The notes beneath the pieces are model-generated. The model was given only the letters and a program-made list of their open reading frames with translations. It was not told the DNA's origin and did not search any database. 64,000 nt of DNA from Nostoc sp. S13. Its GTDB lineage: Bacteria; Cyanobacteriota; Cyanobacteriia; Cyanobacteriales; Nostocaceae. The position numbers and the translations under genes were made by a program. The stretch spans positions 22,832-86,831 of the forward strand of contig NZ_JAQYWQ010000011.1 of assembly GCF_029379315.1 (NCBI RefSeq), in the 5' to 3' direction. Below are positions 35,172 through 43,200 of the stretch, in pieces (the first letter of the stretch is position 1; each line of letters opens with the position of its first letter).

Positions 35172-35393
35172 AATAGTACTTTTAACCTAATTTTTCTAAT
35201 TTTCTGCTAACTTTTTAGCATTCGTCCTTTTTAGTATATTTAAACTAAGTACAACATTTAATTTAATCGCAGAGCAGATTTTTAATACTGGTAATCAAGT
35301 ATTTAGAATAACGTAATAATAGTACTTTTAGGCTAGTTTTTCTAGTTTTCTACTAACTTTATAGCATTCGTCCTTTTTATTATATTTAAACTA
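35172..35393. repeat. Pair of direct repeats, about 76 bp each
   Basis: Positions 35172-35247 and 35318-35393 are near-identical ('aatagtactttta', 'agcattcgtccttttta', 'tatatttaaacta'), 146 bp apart. They lie between the K+ channel start and the small RHH-like gene, in an otherwise gene-free stretch of about 300 bases. Confidence 0.8.
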
Positions 35394-35416
35394 CAAGTTA
35401 TCTAAATAACTCCGGA

Positions 35417-35605
35417 CTACTTGTCTTTTTTATTGTCTAGTGCTTTCTGGATAGCGCGTCTACAGAACTCTGGGGGGTCATCTTGTGCTTTCACTTCTTC
35501 CTTCATATCCTTAGTAACCCGGAAACTAAGATTATCAGTTAATTTATCTTCTCTACTTGACGGGGCTGGTTCTAAATTTTGTGGATTACCTTTGGGATTC
35601 GGCAT
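35417..35605 (-). CDS. Small ribbon-helix-helix-like protein
   Basis: A 62-residue protein starting at ATG 35605 (MPNPKGN), which is where the low-complexity N-terminus begins; a longer frame to 35677 runs over a palindrome. After a polar N-terminus, NLSFRVTKDMKEEVKAQ has the strand-helix pattern of RHH/CopG-type DNA-binding proteins, and EFCRRAIQKALDNK is the second helix. It may be a regulator or an antitoxin without visible toxin. The palindrome at 35635-35648 just upstream could be its operator. Confidence 0.6.
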   Translation of the reverse strand: MPNPKGNPQNLEPAPSSREDKLTDNLSFRVTKDMKEEVKAQDDPPEFCRRAIQKALDNKKDK

Positions 35606-35634
35606 TGTTGAGATATATGAATAACACTTGATTA

Positions 35635-35648
35635 GAATGTATACATTC
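35635..35648. promoter_or_regulatory. 14-bp palindrome, candidate operator
   Basis: GAATGTATACATTC is a perfect palindrome 30-43 bases upstream of the RHH-like gene, and about 90 bases upstream of the divergent gene at 35734. The position fits an autoregulatory or shared operator; this is inference only. Confidence 0.45.
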
Positions 35649-35733
35649 CAATGGAGTTTTGAATCGGTAAGTATCATCCCTCGAAAAGTTGTTACCTACC
35701 GATACCACTTTTACCAAGAGGTAATTCTATTTT

Positions 35734-36114
35734 ATGTTCACGCGTTCCGAGTTAGAAATCAAAACCATCCCAGAATTACGCGACTTATGCCGTCGATACG
35801 GTATTAAGCCTACAGCAAGTGCAGCATACAAAGTCAGCTACATGACTTCTCTGATGGCATTTCCTCAGCTAGCACTCCAGCAGGTGAGAGAAGGAAAGGG
35901 ATTAAAATCTCCTGGATTTAGCATCATTCAATTTTTTGAAGGGGTGATTGATGAAATAAATTCACCCACAGATGAGCAAGCAGCATTGATCAAAATAACC
36001 TTGGAAGGTAGGAGGATGGCTTACCCCGATCGGTTTGAGCAAGAGAACCTGCTGAATTTGCACAAGGCTAAGATGCATGTGGAAATGGCGGTTGGGTTAC
36101 TAAGTCAATCGTGA
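35734..36114 (+). CDS. SAP-like conserved cyanobacterial protein
   Basis: A 126-residue protein. Residues 5-40 (ELEIKTIPELRDLCRRYGIK) resemble a SAP-type helix-hairpin-helix DNA-binding motif. The rest is helical, with EGVIDEINSPTDEQAALIKI near 70-90. No catalytic motif is seen. It is divergent from the RHH-like gene, sharing the intergenic palindrome region. A nucleic-acid-binding role is a guess from the SAP-like start. Confidence 0.7.
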   Translation: MFTRSELEIKTIPELRDLCRRYGIKPTASAAYKVSYMTSLMAFPQLALQQVREGKGLKSPGFSIIQFFEGVIDEINSPTDEQAALIKITLEGRRMAYPDRFEQENLLNLHKAKMHVEMAVGLLSQS

Positions 36115-36120
36115 TAAACA

Positions 36121-36153
36121 AAATCCCCTACTTCTTTAAGAAATCGGGGATTT
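36121..36153. terminator. Hairpin after the SAP-like gene, possible terminator
   Basis: AAATCCCC (36121-36128) pairs with GGGGATTT (36146-36153), starting 7 bases after the stop of the SAP-like gene. The T-run is short (TTTGTAG). The sequence is of a type repeated in cyanobacterial genomes, so it may be a repeat acting as terminator. Confidence 0.5.
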
Positions 36154-36333
36154 GTAGCTTTCAATTGCTCAAGTCTTGAGTACAAAGTTTTTTCACCACC
36201 GCCAAGCGTTTGAGGTGATATAAGCGTTAACTTAAGAAGAAGTACGAGTTGTGCTAAATAAAAAGTATTTTTTAGGGATTTCTACGAAACTAGTAAATAA
36301 CTATATAATGAAAAACTTTCAGGAGGAGCGGTA

Positions 36334-37614
36334 GTGAGCCTACAAACTCTCGTTGACCAAGCCACCATCCCCCCAGATTCAGGGTCAGCATCTAGTCCCT
36401 TTGAAGCAGATAGCTTTAATGAAGCTGTCATGTCCACCTACGCCCGGTTTCCCTTAGCCCTAGAACGGGGTGCTGGATGCCGGGTTTGGGATACACAGGG
36501 GCGAGAATATCTAGACTTTGTAGCGGGAATTGCAACTTGTACTTTGGGACACGCCCACCCAGCAATGGTAGAAGCGGTGACACGCCAAATCCAGAAGCTG
36601 CACCATGTCTCTAATTTGTACTACATTCCTGAGCAAGGTGAATTGGCAAAATGGATCGTTGATCATTCCTGTGCCGATCGCGTATTTTTCTGCAACTCTG
36701 GAGCTGAAGCTAACGAAGCTGCAATTAAACTGGCGCGGAAATATGCCCACACAGTATTAGACATTGAAAAACCGATTATTTTAACCGCCCATGCCAGTTT
36801 CCACGGACGGACTTTAGCAACCGTTACCGCCACCGCACAACCGAAGTATCAAAAGTATTTTGATCCCTTGGTTCCTGGGTTCCACTACGTAAATTACAAC
36901 GATATTAATGCTGTGGAAGTGGCAATTAGCGAGTTGGATGAAGGTGATTATCGGGTAGCGGCGATTCTGATCGAGCCATTGCAGGGAGAGGGCGGTGTGC
37001 GTCCCGGAGATATTGCCTATTTCAAAAAGCTCCGGCAGATTTGCGACGAAACTGGCGTTTTATTGATTTTCGATGAAGTGCAAGTTGGCATGGGGCGTAG
37101 TGGCAAATTATGGGGTTACGAACATCTCGGCGTTGAACCGGATATCTTCACCAGTGCCAAAGGCTTAGGTGGCGGTATTCCCATCGGCGCAATGATGAGT
37201 AAGAAATTCTGCGATGTTTTTCAACCAGGGGAACACGCCAGCACCTTTGGCGGGAATCCTTTTGTGTGTGGTGTGGCACTCAGTGTTTGCCAGACATTAC
37301 AGCGGGAAAATATTTTGCAGAATGTGGAAGATCGGGGTGAACAGTTGCGAACTGGATTGAGAGCGATCGCAGCGAAATATCCTCAGCACATTAGCGAAGT
37401 TCGGGGTTGGGGTTTAATCAACGGTTTGGAGTTGCGAGCCGACATTGGGCTAACCGCAGCCGATATTGTCAATGCTGCCATCAACGAGGGCGTATTGCTC
37501 GTACCAGCCGGGCCAAAAGTAGTCCGATTTGTACCACCGCTAATTGTCACAGAGGCGGAAGTAAATACGGCTTTGGAAGCTGTAGAAAAAGCGATCACGA
37601 TCGCCGCAAAGTAG
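36334..37614 (+). CDS. argD: Acetylornithine aminotransferase
   Basis: A 426-residue class-III PLP aminotransferase. GTG 36334 follows a strong AGGAGG at about 36321. The signature LLIFDEVQVGMGRSG and the PLP-lysine segment FTSAKGLGGGIPIGA match ArgD; FCNSGAEANEAAIKLAR binds the phosphate. ArgD converts N-acetylglutamate semialdehyde to N2-acetylornithine in arginine biosynthesis, which also feeds cyanophycin in such cyanobacteria. The N-terminal extension of about 30 residues is usual in cyanobacterial ArgD. The gene is monocistronic. Confidence 0.93.
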   Translation: MSLQTLVDQATIPPDSGSASSPFEADSFNEAVMSTYARFPLALERGAGCRVWDTQGREYLDFVAGIATCTLGHAHPAMVEAVTRQIQKLHHVSNLYYIPEQGELAKWIVDHSCADRVFFCNSGAEANEAAIKLARKYAHTVLDIEKPIILTAHASFHGRTLATVTATAQPKYQKYFDPLVPGFHYVNYNDINAVEVAISELDEGDYRVAAILIEPLQGEGGVRPGDIAYFKKLRQICDETGVLLIFDEVQVGMGRSGKLWGYEHLGVEPDIFTSAKGLGGGIPIGAMMSKKFCDVFQPGEHASTFGGNPFVCGVALSVCQTLQRENILQNVEDRGEQLRTGLRAIAAKYPQHISEVRGWGLINGLELRADIGLTAADIVNAAINEGVLLVPAGPKVVRFVPPLIVTEAEVNTALEAVEKAITIAAK

Positions 37615-37631
37615 GCAATCTGGAAAATATA

Positions 37632-37752
37632 GTCAACTTAAGGTTAAAAGGGCGGTTAGAAACCGCGTCTACACAAGCAAAACCCACCTGCGTGGGTTTC
37701 AAACACTCAATTTTTCCTTAGTCCGCGCAGGCGGACTTTGCCTGTGTAGCAG
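37632..37752. repeat. Interspersed palindromic repeat
   Basis: Starts with 'gtcaacttaaggttaaaag' (also at 9411). It then holds 'acccacctgcgtgggt' and 'agtccgcgcaggcggact' hairpins between imperfect 'tctacacaagcaaa' and 'tttgcctgtgtag' ends. Related pieces are at 17884-17928 and 63327-63420. It may also end the argD transcript. Confidence 0.55.
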
Positions 37753-37770
37753 CGAATTGAATTCGCTTTT

Positions 37771-38379
37771 TCATTCTGGGGAAATTTCCCGATAAGCTTG
37801 CCGACACTGCTGATAATTGTCTGGCAAAATCTCAGCATTACCAAAACATAATTGCTCGTGAGTGGTAATTAAAGTTTCATAAGGCTGTATGGGAGTTACA
37901 GACGATCGCAGCAATTGCAGATATTCTCCATCTGTGCGGCTGAGTTTGTCGGGTGCGATCGCTTTTTGATCCAACTGCTGCAACGTTGCTAAATAAACAC
38001 AACGGCAAGCCTCACGGTAGTTACCTTGATGGTAAAATTCTTGCGATCGCTCCAACAAAAGGGCTATGGATGACTCACTAGAGCGAGTTTTTACGCGAAA
38101 ATCAATCAGACTACCACTTCTACTCAGCCAAGAATATACATAAGGACTGAATTCTCGCCATAATCGCCAACCTACCCAAGCTATAAATAAGCCTAGTACC
38201 AACCAAAACAGAAATTTTAACAACTCACCCAGCCAAGGGCTAATTGACCATCCAGTAGGCAATTCTGGCAAAGCCTGTTCAAAGCGGTAAAACTGGTATT
38301 CCCACCATTCTCCCACTTGTTGTTGAAATTGAGAAAGCTGCCAACTCCAGCTAGTTTTTTCAAAAGTATCTGTAGGCAT
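37771..38379 (-). CDS. DUF4129 domain membrane protein
   Basis: A 202-residue protein. One membrane span (about 50-68, LLKFLFWLVLGLFIAWVGW) is followed by a cytoplasmic C-terminal domain with ALLLERSQEFYHQGNYREAC, the DUF4129 hallmark, and LSRTDGEYLQLLR. The N-terminus is rich in Trp. In other bacteria DUF4129 proteins are coupled to transglutaminase-like proteins; no such gene is adjacent here. Function unknown. Confidence 0.85.
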   Translation of the reverse strand: MPTDTFEKTSWSWQLSQFQQQVGEWWEYQFYRFEQALPELPTGWSISPWLGELLKFLFWLVLGLFIAWVGWRLWREFSPYVYSWLSRSGSLIDFRVKTRSSESSIALLLERSQEFYHQGNYREACRCVYLATLQQLDQKAIAPDKLSRTDGEYLQLLRSSVTPIQPYETLITTHEQLCFGNAEILPDNYQQCRQAYREISPE

Positions 38380-38430
38380 AAGTGGGGGATGGGGGAGTGG
38401 GGAAGGTGGGGCCCTCTGTGGGGATAAGGG

Positions 38431-38590
38431 GTAATGGGGAGTGGGGAGTGGGGAGTGGGGAGTGGGGAATGGGGGGAGCAGGGGGAGATGAGGGAGAAGA
38501 ATTAATAATCAATGCCCCATGCCCCATGCCCCATGCCCAATGCCCAATGCCCAATGCCCAATGCCCAATGCCCAATGCCCAATGCCCAAT
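38431..38590. repeat. Heptamer short tandem repeats (STRR)
   Basis: A run of GGGGAGT units (about 38431-38470) and a run of three CATGCCC then seven AATGCCC units (38511-38590), a period of exactly 7. This type of heptamer repeat is known from heterocystous cyanobacteria. Similar loci are at 57624-57700 and 62622-62678. Confidence 0.9.
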
Positions 38591-38592
38591 GA

Positions 38593-39081
38593 TTATTGAC
38601 TATCGACTACTGACTCTTTTTTTATCACTATAGAGCCGATAACAATTAGTAGCGCACCGAATGCAAGAAATGCTAGATCCCAAACTAACTGATTTGGACC
38701 TGGTTTCACATGATGGATACCGAGAATTTGGTGGTCAATTAAACCTTCAACAAAGTCAAATAACCCAGATCCAATCACTATTGACCCAATAAAGGTTTGT
38801 GATGACCAAGGAACATCATCACGCCCTCCTGCACGCCATAGCAACACAAGTCCTACCACGGTGAATATCCAATCTAAGGCATGAAATAACCCATCCCATA
38901 CCATGTTCAAATCTATATTCGCCGTGTTAGTCAGAGGTCGAATGCTACTGAGCATATGATGCCACTGGAGGAGCTGATGCAGTAATATTCCATCAAGAAA
39001 TCCTCCAAGACCCACACCAAGAAAAATTCCAGCAGTAATTAGCGGTGCGCGTCGGTTGAAGCTTTCACTTTTTGCCTCCAT
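38593..39081 (-). CDS. DUF2243 membrane protein
   Basis: About 162 residues from ATG 39081, which has GAGG 8-11 bases upstream; ATG 39093 would add four residues. Four membrane spans. Repeated conserved motifs GVGLGGFLDGILLHQLLQWH and GSGLFDFVEGLIDHQILGIHH carry Asp/Glu and His in membrane helices, the DUF2243 pattern, which might bind metal or haem. Function unknown. It abuts the heptamer repeat block on its 3' side, which starts within 3 bases of the stop. Confidence 0.85.
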   Translation of the reverse strand: MEAKSESFNRRAPLITAGIFLGVGLGGFLDGILLHQLLQWHHMLSSIRPLTNTANIDLNMVWDGLFHALDWIFTVVGLVLLWRAGGRDDVPWSSQTFIGSIVIGSGLFDFVEGLIDHQILGIHHVKPGPNQLVWDLAFLAFGALLIVIGSIVIKKESVVDSQ

Positions 39082-39105
39082 TGTCAACCTCATAGATCGG
39101 CTTTC

Positions 39106-39354
39106 TTACCAAAATACAACTCTTTTAGGAGAAAAATCTTCTATCTTGAGGCAAGTAGAATCATTCAACTTCAATAATGCTCCCCTAAGATCGGCATCCT
39201 TCAGATTAGCTTGACTGAGATTAGCACTATTCAGGTTAGCTTCACTCAAGTCAGCATAACTGAGGTCAGATCCTCTCAAGTTTATGCCTTGCAAATCAGC
39301 ATTACCCACTTCTGCTTTACTACAGTCCCGTTTTCCTGCTGCATAACTCTCCAC
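39106..39354 (-). CDS. Pentapeptide-repeat protein
   Basis: An 82-residue frame starting at GTG 39354. Residues 17-60 carry tandem A(D/N)L-type pentapeptides (ADLQGINLRGSDLSYADLSE, then ANLNSANLSQANLKDADLRG), which form a right-handed quadrilateral helix. The frame stays open upstream of GTG for 18 more codons (YYIPEVNSQQPTNSAATL) without a start. A secreted N-terminus may therefore have been lost to a frameshift just after the DUF2809 pseudogene. A Cys pair (11 and about 68) could form a disulfide. Confidence 0.65.
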   Translation of the reverse strand: MESYAAGKRDCSKAEVGNADLQGINLRGSDLSYADLSEANLNSANLSQANLKDADLRGALLKLNDSTCLKIEDFSPKRVVFW

Positions 39355-39429
39355 AAGAGTAGCGGCACTATTTGTAGGCTGTTGAGAATTGACTTCAGGG
39401 ATATAGTAAGGTCACAGGTTATCTCGTTA

Positions 39430-39822
39430 TTACTTTCCGTGTAATTGTCGCAGCCACAACCAACCTAAAACAGAACCCAATACATAATGAGGAAAATCCC
39501 ACCAAACAAAGGTAGTACCAAGTAACAATTTACCTATCAAGGTGGCGCGAATCTCTTCTAATAGTGGCGGATGCCAAAGTTGCAAGAATTCTAATATACA
39601 AGTGATGACAAAAACCCATAGAGGAATTTGGATTACCGCCGCCCGACTTCTGAAAAACTAAAATGCGAATAGACACCAAAATATTTCGTAAAATATAGCG
39701 GCTCCGTAGTCATTAAACCACTGATGGGCAGGCCCATTATAATATTTAAACAAAAAGCCCATCGGTACAACGATGAGCATAGAAAGAATTATAAATATTG
39801 TTTGGTTACGGTTTCGACGCAT
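39430..39822 (-). pseudogene. DUF2809 membrane protein with internal stop
   Basis: From ATG 39822 one frame reads MRRNRNQTIFIILSMLIVVP, then YYNGPAHQWFNDYGAAIFYE and WCLFAF, hits TAG at 39658-39660 (codon 55), and continues FFRSRAAVIQIPLWVFVITC, LEFLQLWHPPLLEEIRATLI and WWDFPHYVLGSVLGWLWLRQ to TAA 39430. These are DUF2809 hallmarks (HQWFNDY, LEFLQLW, DFP.Y..G). Only the single nonsense codon breaks it, so decay is recent, or the stop is a sequencing or suppressible event. Confidence 0.8.
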
Positions 39823-40025
39823 TTTCTACAGGCTAGAGACTAAGGAAAATTTTAGCAGCCCGAACGACTGGAAGTCTCGGCTACACAAACGTAGGCATAC
39901 CCCTACAATACAAGCAAGCTAGGCGTAGCATCTCTTAGGGAAAGGTAGTCGGCCCACGCAGACTAATGTTCTCTTTCTACGTCAACGCATTGTGGAGAGC
40001 GCTTGTTCGTTGAATGTTTATTGAA

Positions 40026-40982
40026 CTACTTGTTTGAGGAACTGGCTTGATTTAGAAGATGAATAGCATCTGGCTCAAGTTTAATATCTACAGATATGAT
40101 GATATCTTGAAGCTGCTCAACTTTTGTAGCGCTAACAATAGGAGCGGTAATAGTGGGACGCGCAATTAGCCAGGCCAGAGCAATTTGGGTGGGAGTAGCA
40201 TTATAAATCTTGGCCACTTCATCCAGTGCCTCTAGAATTGCTAAACCACGAGCATTCAAATATTTCTTGACAGAATTACCACGGGCACTAATAGACAGGT
40301 CTTTTTCTGAGCGATATTTACCAGAAAGAAAGCCACTGCACAGAGAGGAATAGCTAATCACACCAATTAATTGTTCTTGGGAGATTTGTTGTAGCTCCTG
40401 CTCGTACTCGGCTCTGTCATACAAGTTATAACGAGGCTGAAGGCTCTCATAGCGAGGATAACTATGCTGCTGGCTGATTTGTAATGCCTCTATTAAACGC
40501 TCTGCACTATAGTTTGAAGCACCAATGAAGCGCACTTTTCCCTGATGAATTAATTCCCCATAAGTTTCTAGGGTTTCTGCAAGGGGAGTACTTTGATCAT
40601 CAATATGTGATTGATACAAATCAATATAATCGGTTTGTAATCTGTGCAATGAGTCTTCAACAGCTTGTTGGATGTGTTTGGGAGAAAGTCCTTTGCCTTT
40701 AATACCCATGTCATTACCAACTTTAGTGGCAATTACCACTTTGTCACGGTTGCCACGCTGCTTGAGCCACTTCCCTAAGATGATCTCCGACTCTCCACCT
40801 TGATTGTCAGGAACCCATTTAGAATAGACATCAGCAGTGTCAATAAAATTACCTCCAGCCTCTATGAAGTGATCTAAAATCTCAAATGAAGTATCTTCAT
40901 CAATAGTCCATCCAAACACGTTGCCGCCAAAACATAGTCGTGATACTTCTAGCCCGGAACGTCCAAGTTTAAGTCTTTCCAT
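40026..40982 (-). CDS. Aldo/keto reductase
   Basis: About 318 residues from ATG 40982; GTG 40988, nearer to an AAGGAG site, is an alternative. TIM-barrel NADPH-dependent oxidoreductase with the catalytic tetrad visible: D and Y in NFIDTADVYSKW, K in KVVIATKVGND, H in DLYQSHIDD. The C-terminal GNSVKKYLN is the cofactor-binding region. The closest type is the YajO/Tas-like general aldehyde reductases; the substrate is unknown. It appears monocistronic. Confidence 0.9.
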   Translation of the reverse strand: MERLKLGRSGLEVSRLCFGGNVFGWTIDEDTSFEILDHFIEAGGNFIDTADVYSKWVPDNQGGESEIILGKWLKQRGNRDKVVIATKVGNDMGIKGKGLSPKHIQQAVEDSLHRLQTDYIDLYQSHIDDQSTPLAETLETYGELIHQGKVRFIGASNYSAERLIEALQISQQHSYPRYESLQPRYNLYDRAEYEQELQQISQEQLIGVISYSSLCSGFLSGKYRSEKDLSISARGNSVKKYLNARGLAILEALDEVAKIYNATPTQIALAWLIARPTITAPIVSATKVEQLQDIIISVDIKLEPDAIHLLNQASSSNK

Positions 40983-41385
40983 CAACACTGCACTCCTTTA
41001 TCCTGGTTCAATATTTGACGGCGAATCAATTCGCCCCTGTCTTAAGCTAATCGGCATTCAAGTTGCATAATCAAGGCGGGCAAGACTTCGGCGTGAGCGC
41101 TCAGTCGAACGCTGCCCACCCCACAATATATTGAGAAAATTTTCATCTGCAAATTAGATGGGTTTTAGCTTACCCCCATACATGAATGTAGCTGCTCTCA
41201 ACGGCACGGAGGTTTCGGTGAAAAGTTACGAACTTCTTAACACACCTTGTTTTTTGGTTCTGACTGTGTAATAATTTCGTTTAAATTCATAAAATACTGT
41301 ATCTCTATTAATTTACCGTATTTATAAAAATATAAAGATATATTATTTCTCTTTTGGATGCAATACGCAATAGGAGCTTACATCT
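40983..41385. other. Gene-free stretch
   Basis: Contains dispersed-repeat sequence around 41075-41115 with imperfect hairpins ('gggcaagacttcggcgtgag' and following). No gene is visible. Confidence 0.35.
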
Positions 41386-41607
41386 GTGGTCACTTGGAAA
41401 TTCCAGATTATCTCTAAGGGAAGTAGGCATCGGTTTACGGCTGTACAAGATGTTAGCTTTGCTGTGAAACCAAAAGAAAAGTTTGTAATTATTGGCCCAT
41501 CGGGTTGGGGAAAGAGTAGTCTGCTAAAAGCGATCGCTGATTTTCAGCCCATTAGATATATGTCAATAGAAATACATTCAATTGTCCTTGATCACAACCA
41601 AGGTTAA
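41386..41607 (+). pseudogene. ABC-transporter ATPase N-terminal fragment
   Basis: A 73-residue frame starting at GTG 41386. It holds FTAVQDVSFAVKPKEKFVII and a Walker A GPSGWGKSSLLKAI, as in the SsuB/TauB-NrtD class of ATPases (or the YbbA/SbmA type), then diverges after about residue 57. The Q-loop, signature motif and Walker B are all absent, so it cannot work. It is a relic of an import operon. Confidence 0.7.
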
Positions 41608-41633
41608 GAACCAATATTGGTATAGAATACTAT

Positions 41634-41924
41634 TCATCTAATAAGACTATTTAAACTCTCTAAAGTACTATTGAGAACAGCACAATCAATTGAGTAGTAT
41701 CTTGTTTGCCCTTTTTTATAGTTCTTCGCCAAACCTGCTTCCGTCAAAACTTTCAAGTGGTGACAAGAAAGAGACAAGCTAATACCCAACTGCTCGGCAA
41801 TTTCTGAACAGCTGATTTCGTCAGTATTCAACAGTAAATCTACTAGACGCAGGCGTGTTGCATCTGAAAGAGCCGTGAAGATTTTAGCGCGGTTTTCGTA
41901 ATTTATTTTCTCAATCATCCCCAT
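41634..41924 (-). CDS. ArsR/SmtB-family transcriptional regulator
   Basis: A 96-residue winged-helix protein. The first 25 residues precede ALSDATRLRLVDLLLNTDEI; the recognition helix lies in LGISLSLSCHHLKVLTEAGL, and the wing in KKGQTRYYSID. The ELCVC metal box of ArsR/SmtB is absent: the corresponding SLSCHHL holds one Cys-His. So metal sensing at that site is uncertain. The gene ends 26 bases from the truncated ABC gene, converging on it. Two inverted repeats upstream (41955-41976; 42013-42030) are candidate operators. Confidence 0.85.
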   Translation of the reverse strand: MGMIEKINYENRAKIFTALSDATRLRLVDLLLNTDEISCSEIAEQLGISLSLSCHHLKVLTEAGLAKNYKKGQTRYYSIDCAVLNSTLESLNSLIR

Positions 41925-41954
41925 ATCATAGCAGTATCTGACATTTTACTCAAA

Positions 41955-41976
41955 TACTCAAACAATCATTTGACTA
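41955..41976. promoter_or_regulatory. ArsR-type operator candidate
   Basis: TACTCAAA (41955-41962) and TTTGACTA (41969-41976) form an imperfect inverted repeat with a 6-nt centre, 31 bases upstream of the arsR-type start. Size and base pattern (TCAA..TTGA) fit ArsR-family operators, suggesting autoregulation. Confidence 0.5.
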
Positions 41977-42012
41977 CTCCGCCAAAATTCTGTTATGCTA
42001 ATAACTACAATG

Positions 42013-42030
42013 GTTAAATAAGTATTTAAC
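42013..42030. promoter_or_regulatory. Second inverted repeat upstream of arsR-type gene
   Basis: GTTAAAT and ATTTAAC are perfect 7-bp arms with a 4-nt spacer. It may be a second operator, but its distance (about 90 bases) and low GC content make this weak. Confidence 0.35.
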
Positions 42031-42520
42031 TATAATTATCTAGTACTGAAGATTCCTGACGACATGGACGTTAACAAATATCAACTGCTACTTTGAGTCC
42101 TACTCTTATAGCCATTTTCAATCACGTGAGGTATAGGTATGCAAATAGACCTAACCCCCTAACCCCCTTCCCGCTTCGGGAAGGGGGAACAATTCAAAGC
42201 TTCTCTCCTTTTAGGAGAGAGGTCAAAATTGTACCTCACTGGGTCGAGAACCGCTATACAACATAGCTGAGGCGTGTTGTAAGTTTGCTGACGCCGTTAG
42301 ATGTAATTGCGATCAATTGCCAGATATTGAGCGTGAATTGCACTCCAACTCCACAGGATCTTATGTGTCTTAACTTCTGAACAAGGATGTAAGCAATGAG
42401 CACAGACAATCGTTTTTTCCCTGACCTGAAACAGACGTGCTGGCATTTTTTATACCTACATATTGCATTCACTGTCTTTACTTATTGTTACACATTTTGC
42501 TTATCTCACGCCCACCTACT
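42031..42520. other. Gene-free stretch with low-complexity repeat
   Basis: A repeat of the 'cctaaccccctaaccccctt' type with a 'cccgcttcggg' hairpin lies near 42150-42190. Frames here show no family features. A gene regulated by the ArsR-type protein may have been lost from this side. Confidence 0.4.
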
Positions 42521-42650
42521 TAAGTAAGTCGGCACGATAAACCCAAGGGATGTTGAGTTTTGTAAAAACCTTATAACGATTCATTTATAAACTCTTTACC
42601 GACTTTATATTTCGTTACATAGGTTTATTTTTTAACGCCGACTTACTTAC
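42521..42650. mobile_element. MITE of the AAGTAAGTCGGC family, copy 2
   Basis: Ends TAAGTAAGTCGGC (left) and GCCGACTTACTTAC (right) are inverted repeats 130 bp apart. The right 45 bp, with 'tatttcgttacataggttta', closely match the right part of the element at 5381-5518. Non-coding. Confidence 0.65.
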
Positions 42651-43200
42651 ACCAATAATGTAATTGCACGGATTTCCTCTATAATCTCTGTGCGTCTAAA
42701 GAACAAATTGCTTTCTTTTACGTAATGCTACTTAAAACCTAACCAAGAAACTCCCTTAGAGAGTTTTTGGGTAATTATTCACTCTACGCCTTGCAAAATT
42801 GTCGAAACCCTTGATTTTTCTTTGAGCAGTAGAGGGTGTTTGGAAAGTCGAAGAAATAGTATAAAAGCTCTCTGAGTATATGCTGTGAATAGATAGTAAA
42901 CAGCATATACTCAGAGAGTAATATGAGTAAAGGGGTAAATATAGCGTAGCTGATACCAGAGAGAAAATAGGCTAAAAGTATTACTGTATAAGCTTTTTAG
43001 CTATCGCTTTTTGGTAAATGGGGTCAAATGAGCAGTGATTGCGAAAATTACGCTAAAGAATTGATGAGCCGCTTTCAATACTACGTTGCTTGCCGCCGCA
43101 GGCATCGCTAGAAATAAAACTCTACCAATTGAAGTCTCTGAAATTTATCAGCTTGAAACTCTTGCTATGCCTTATTAAATAGACAAGGAAGAATTTAGAG
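42651..43200. other. Gene-free stretch with relic frames
   Basis: Besides the hairpin at 42868-42918 it holds a dispersed repeat (GCCGCAGGCATCGC) at 43081-43109. A short frame from about 43029 (MSSDCENYAKELMSRFQYYVA) breaks at that repeat. It could be a gene start truncated by repeat insertion, but no family is recognised. Confidence 0.4.
42868..42918. repeat. Perfect 19-bp inverted repeat hairpin
   Basis: Arms 42868-42886 (CTCTCTGAGTATATGCTGT) and 42900-42918 are perfect complements around a 13-nt loop. No T-run is adjacent. It resembles in form the 17-bp hairpin at 1176-1221. Confidence 0.8.

Noticed and set aside
38382..38633. Frames through the GGGGAGT and CCCAATG runs, also at 57485-57847 and 62627-62950
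   Set aside because: Translated heptamer repeats give low-complexity peptides with no start signal.
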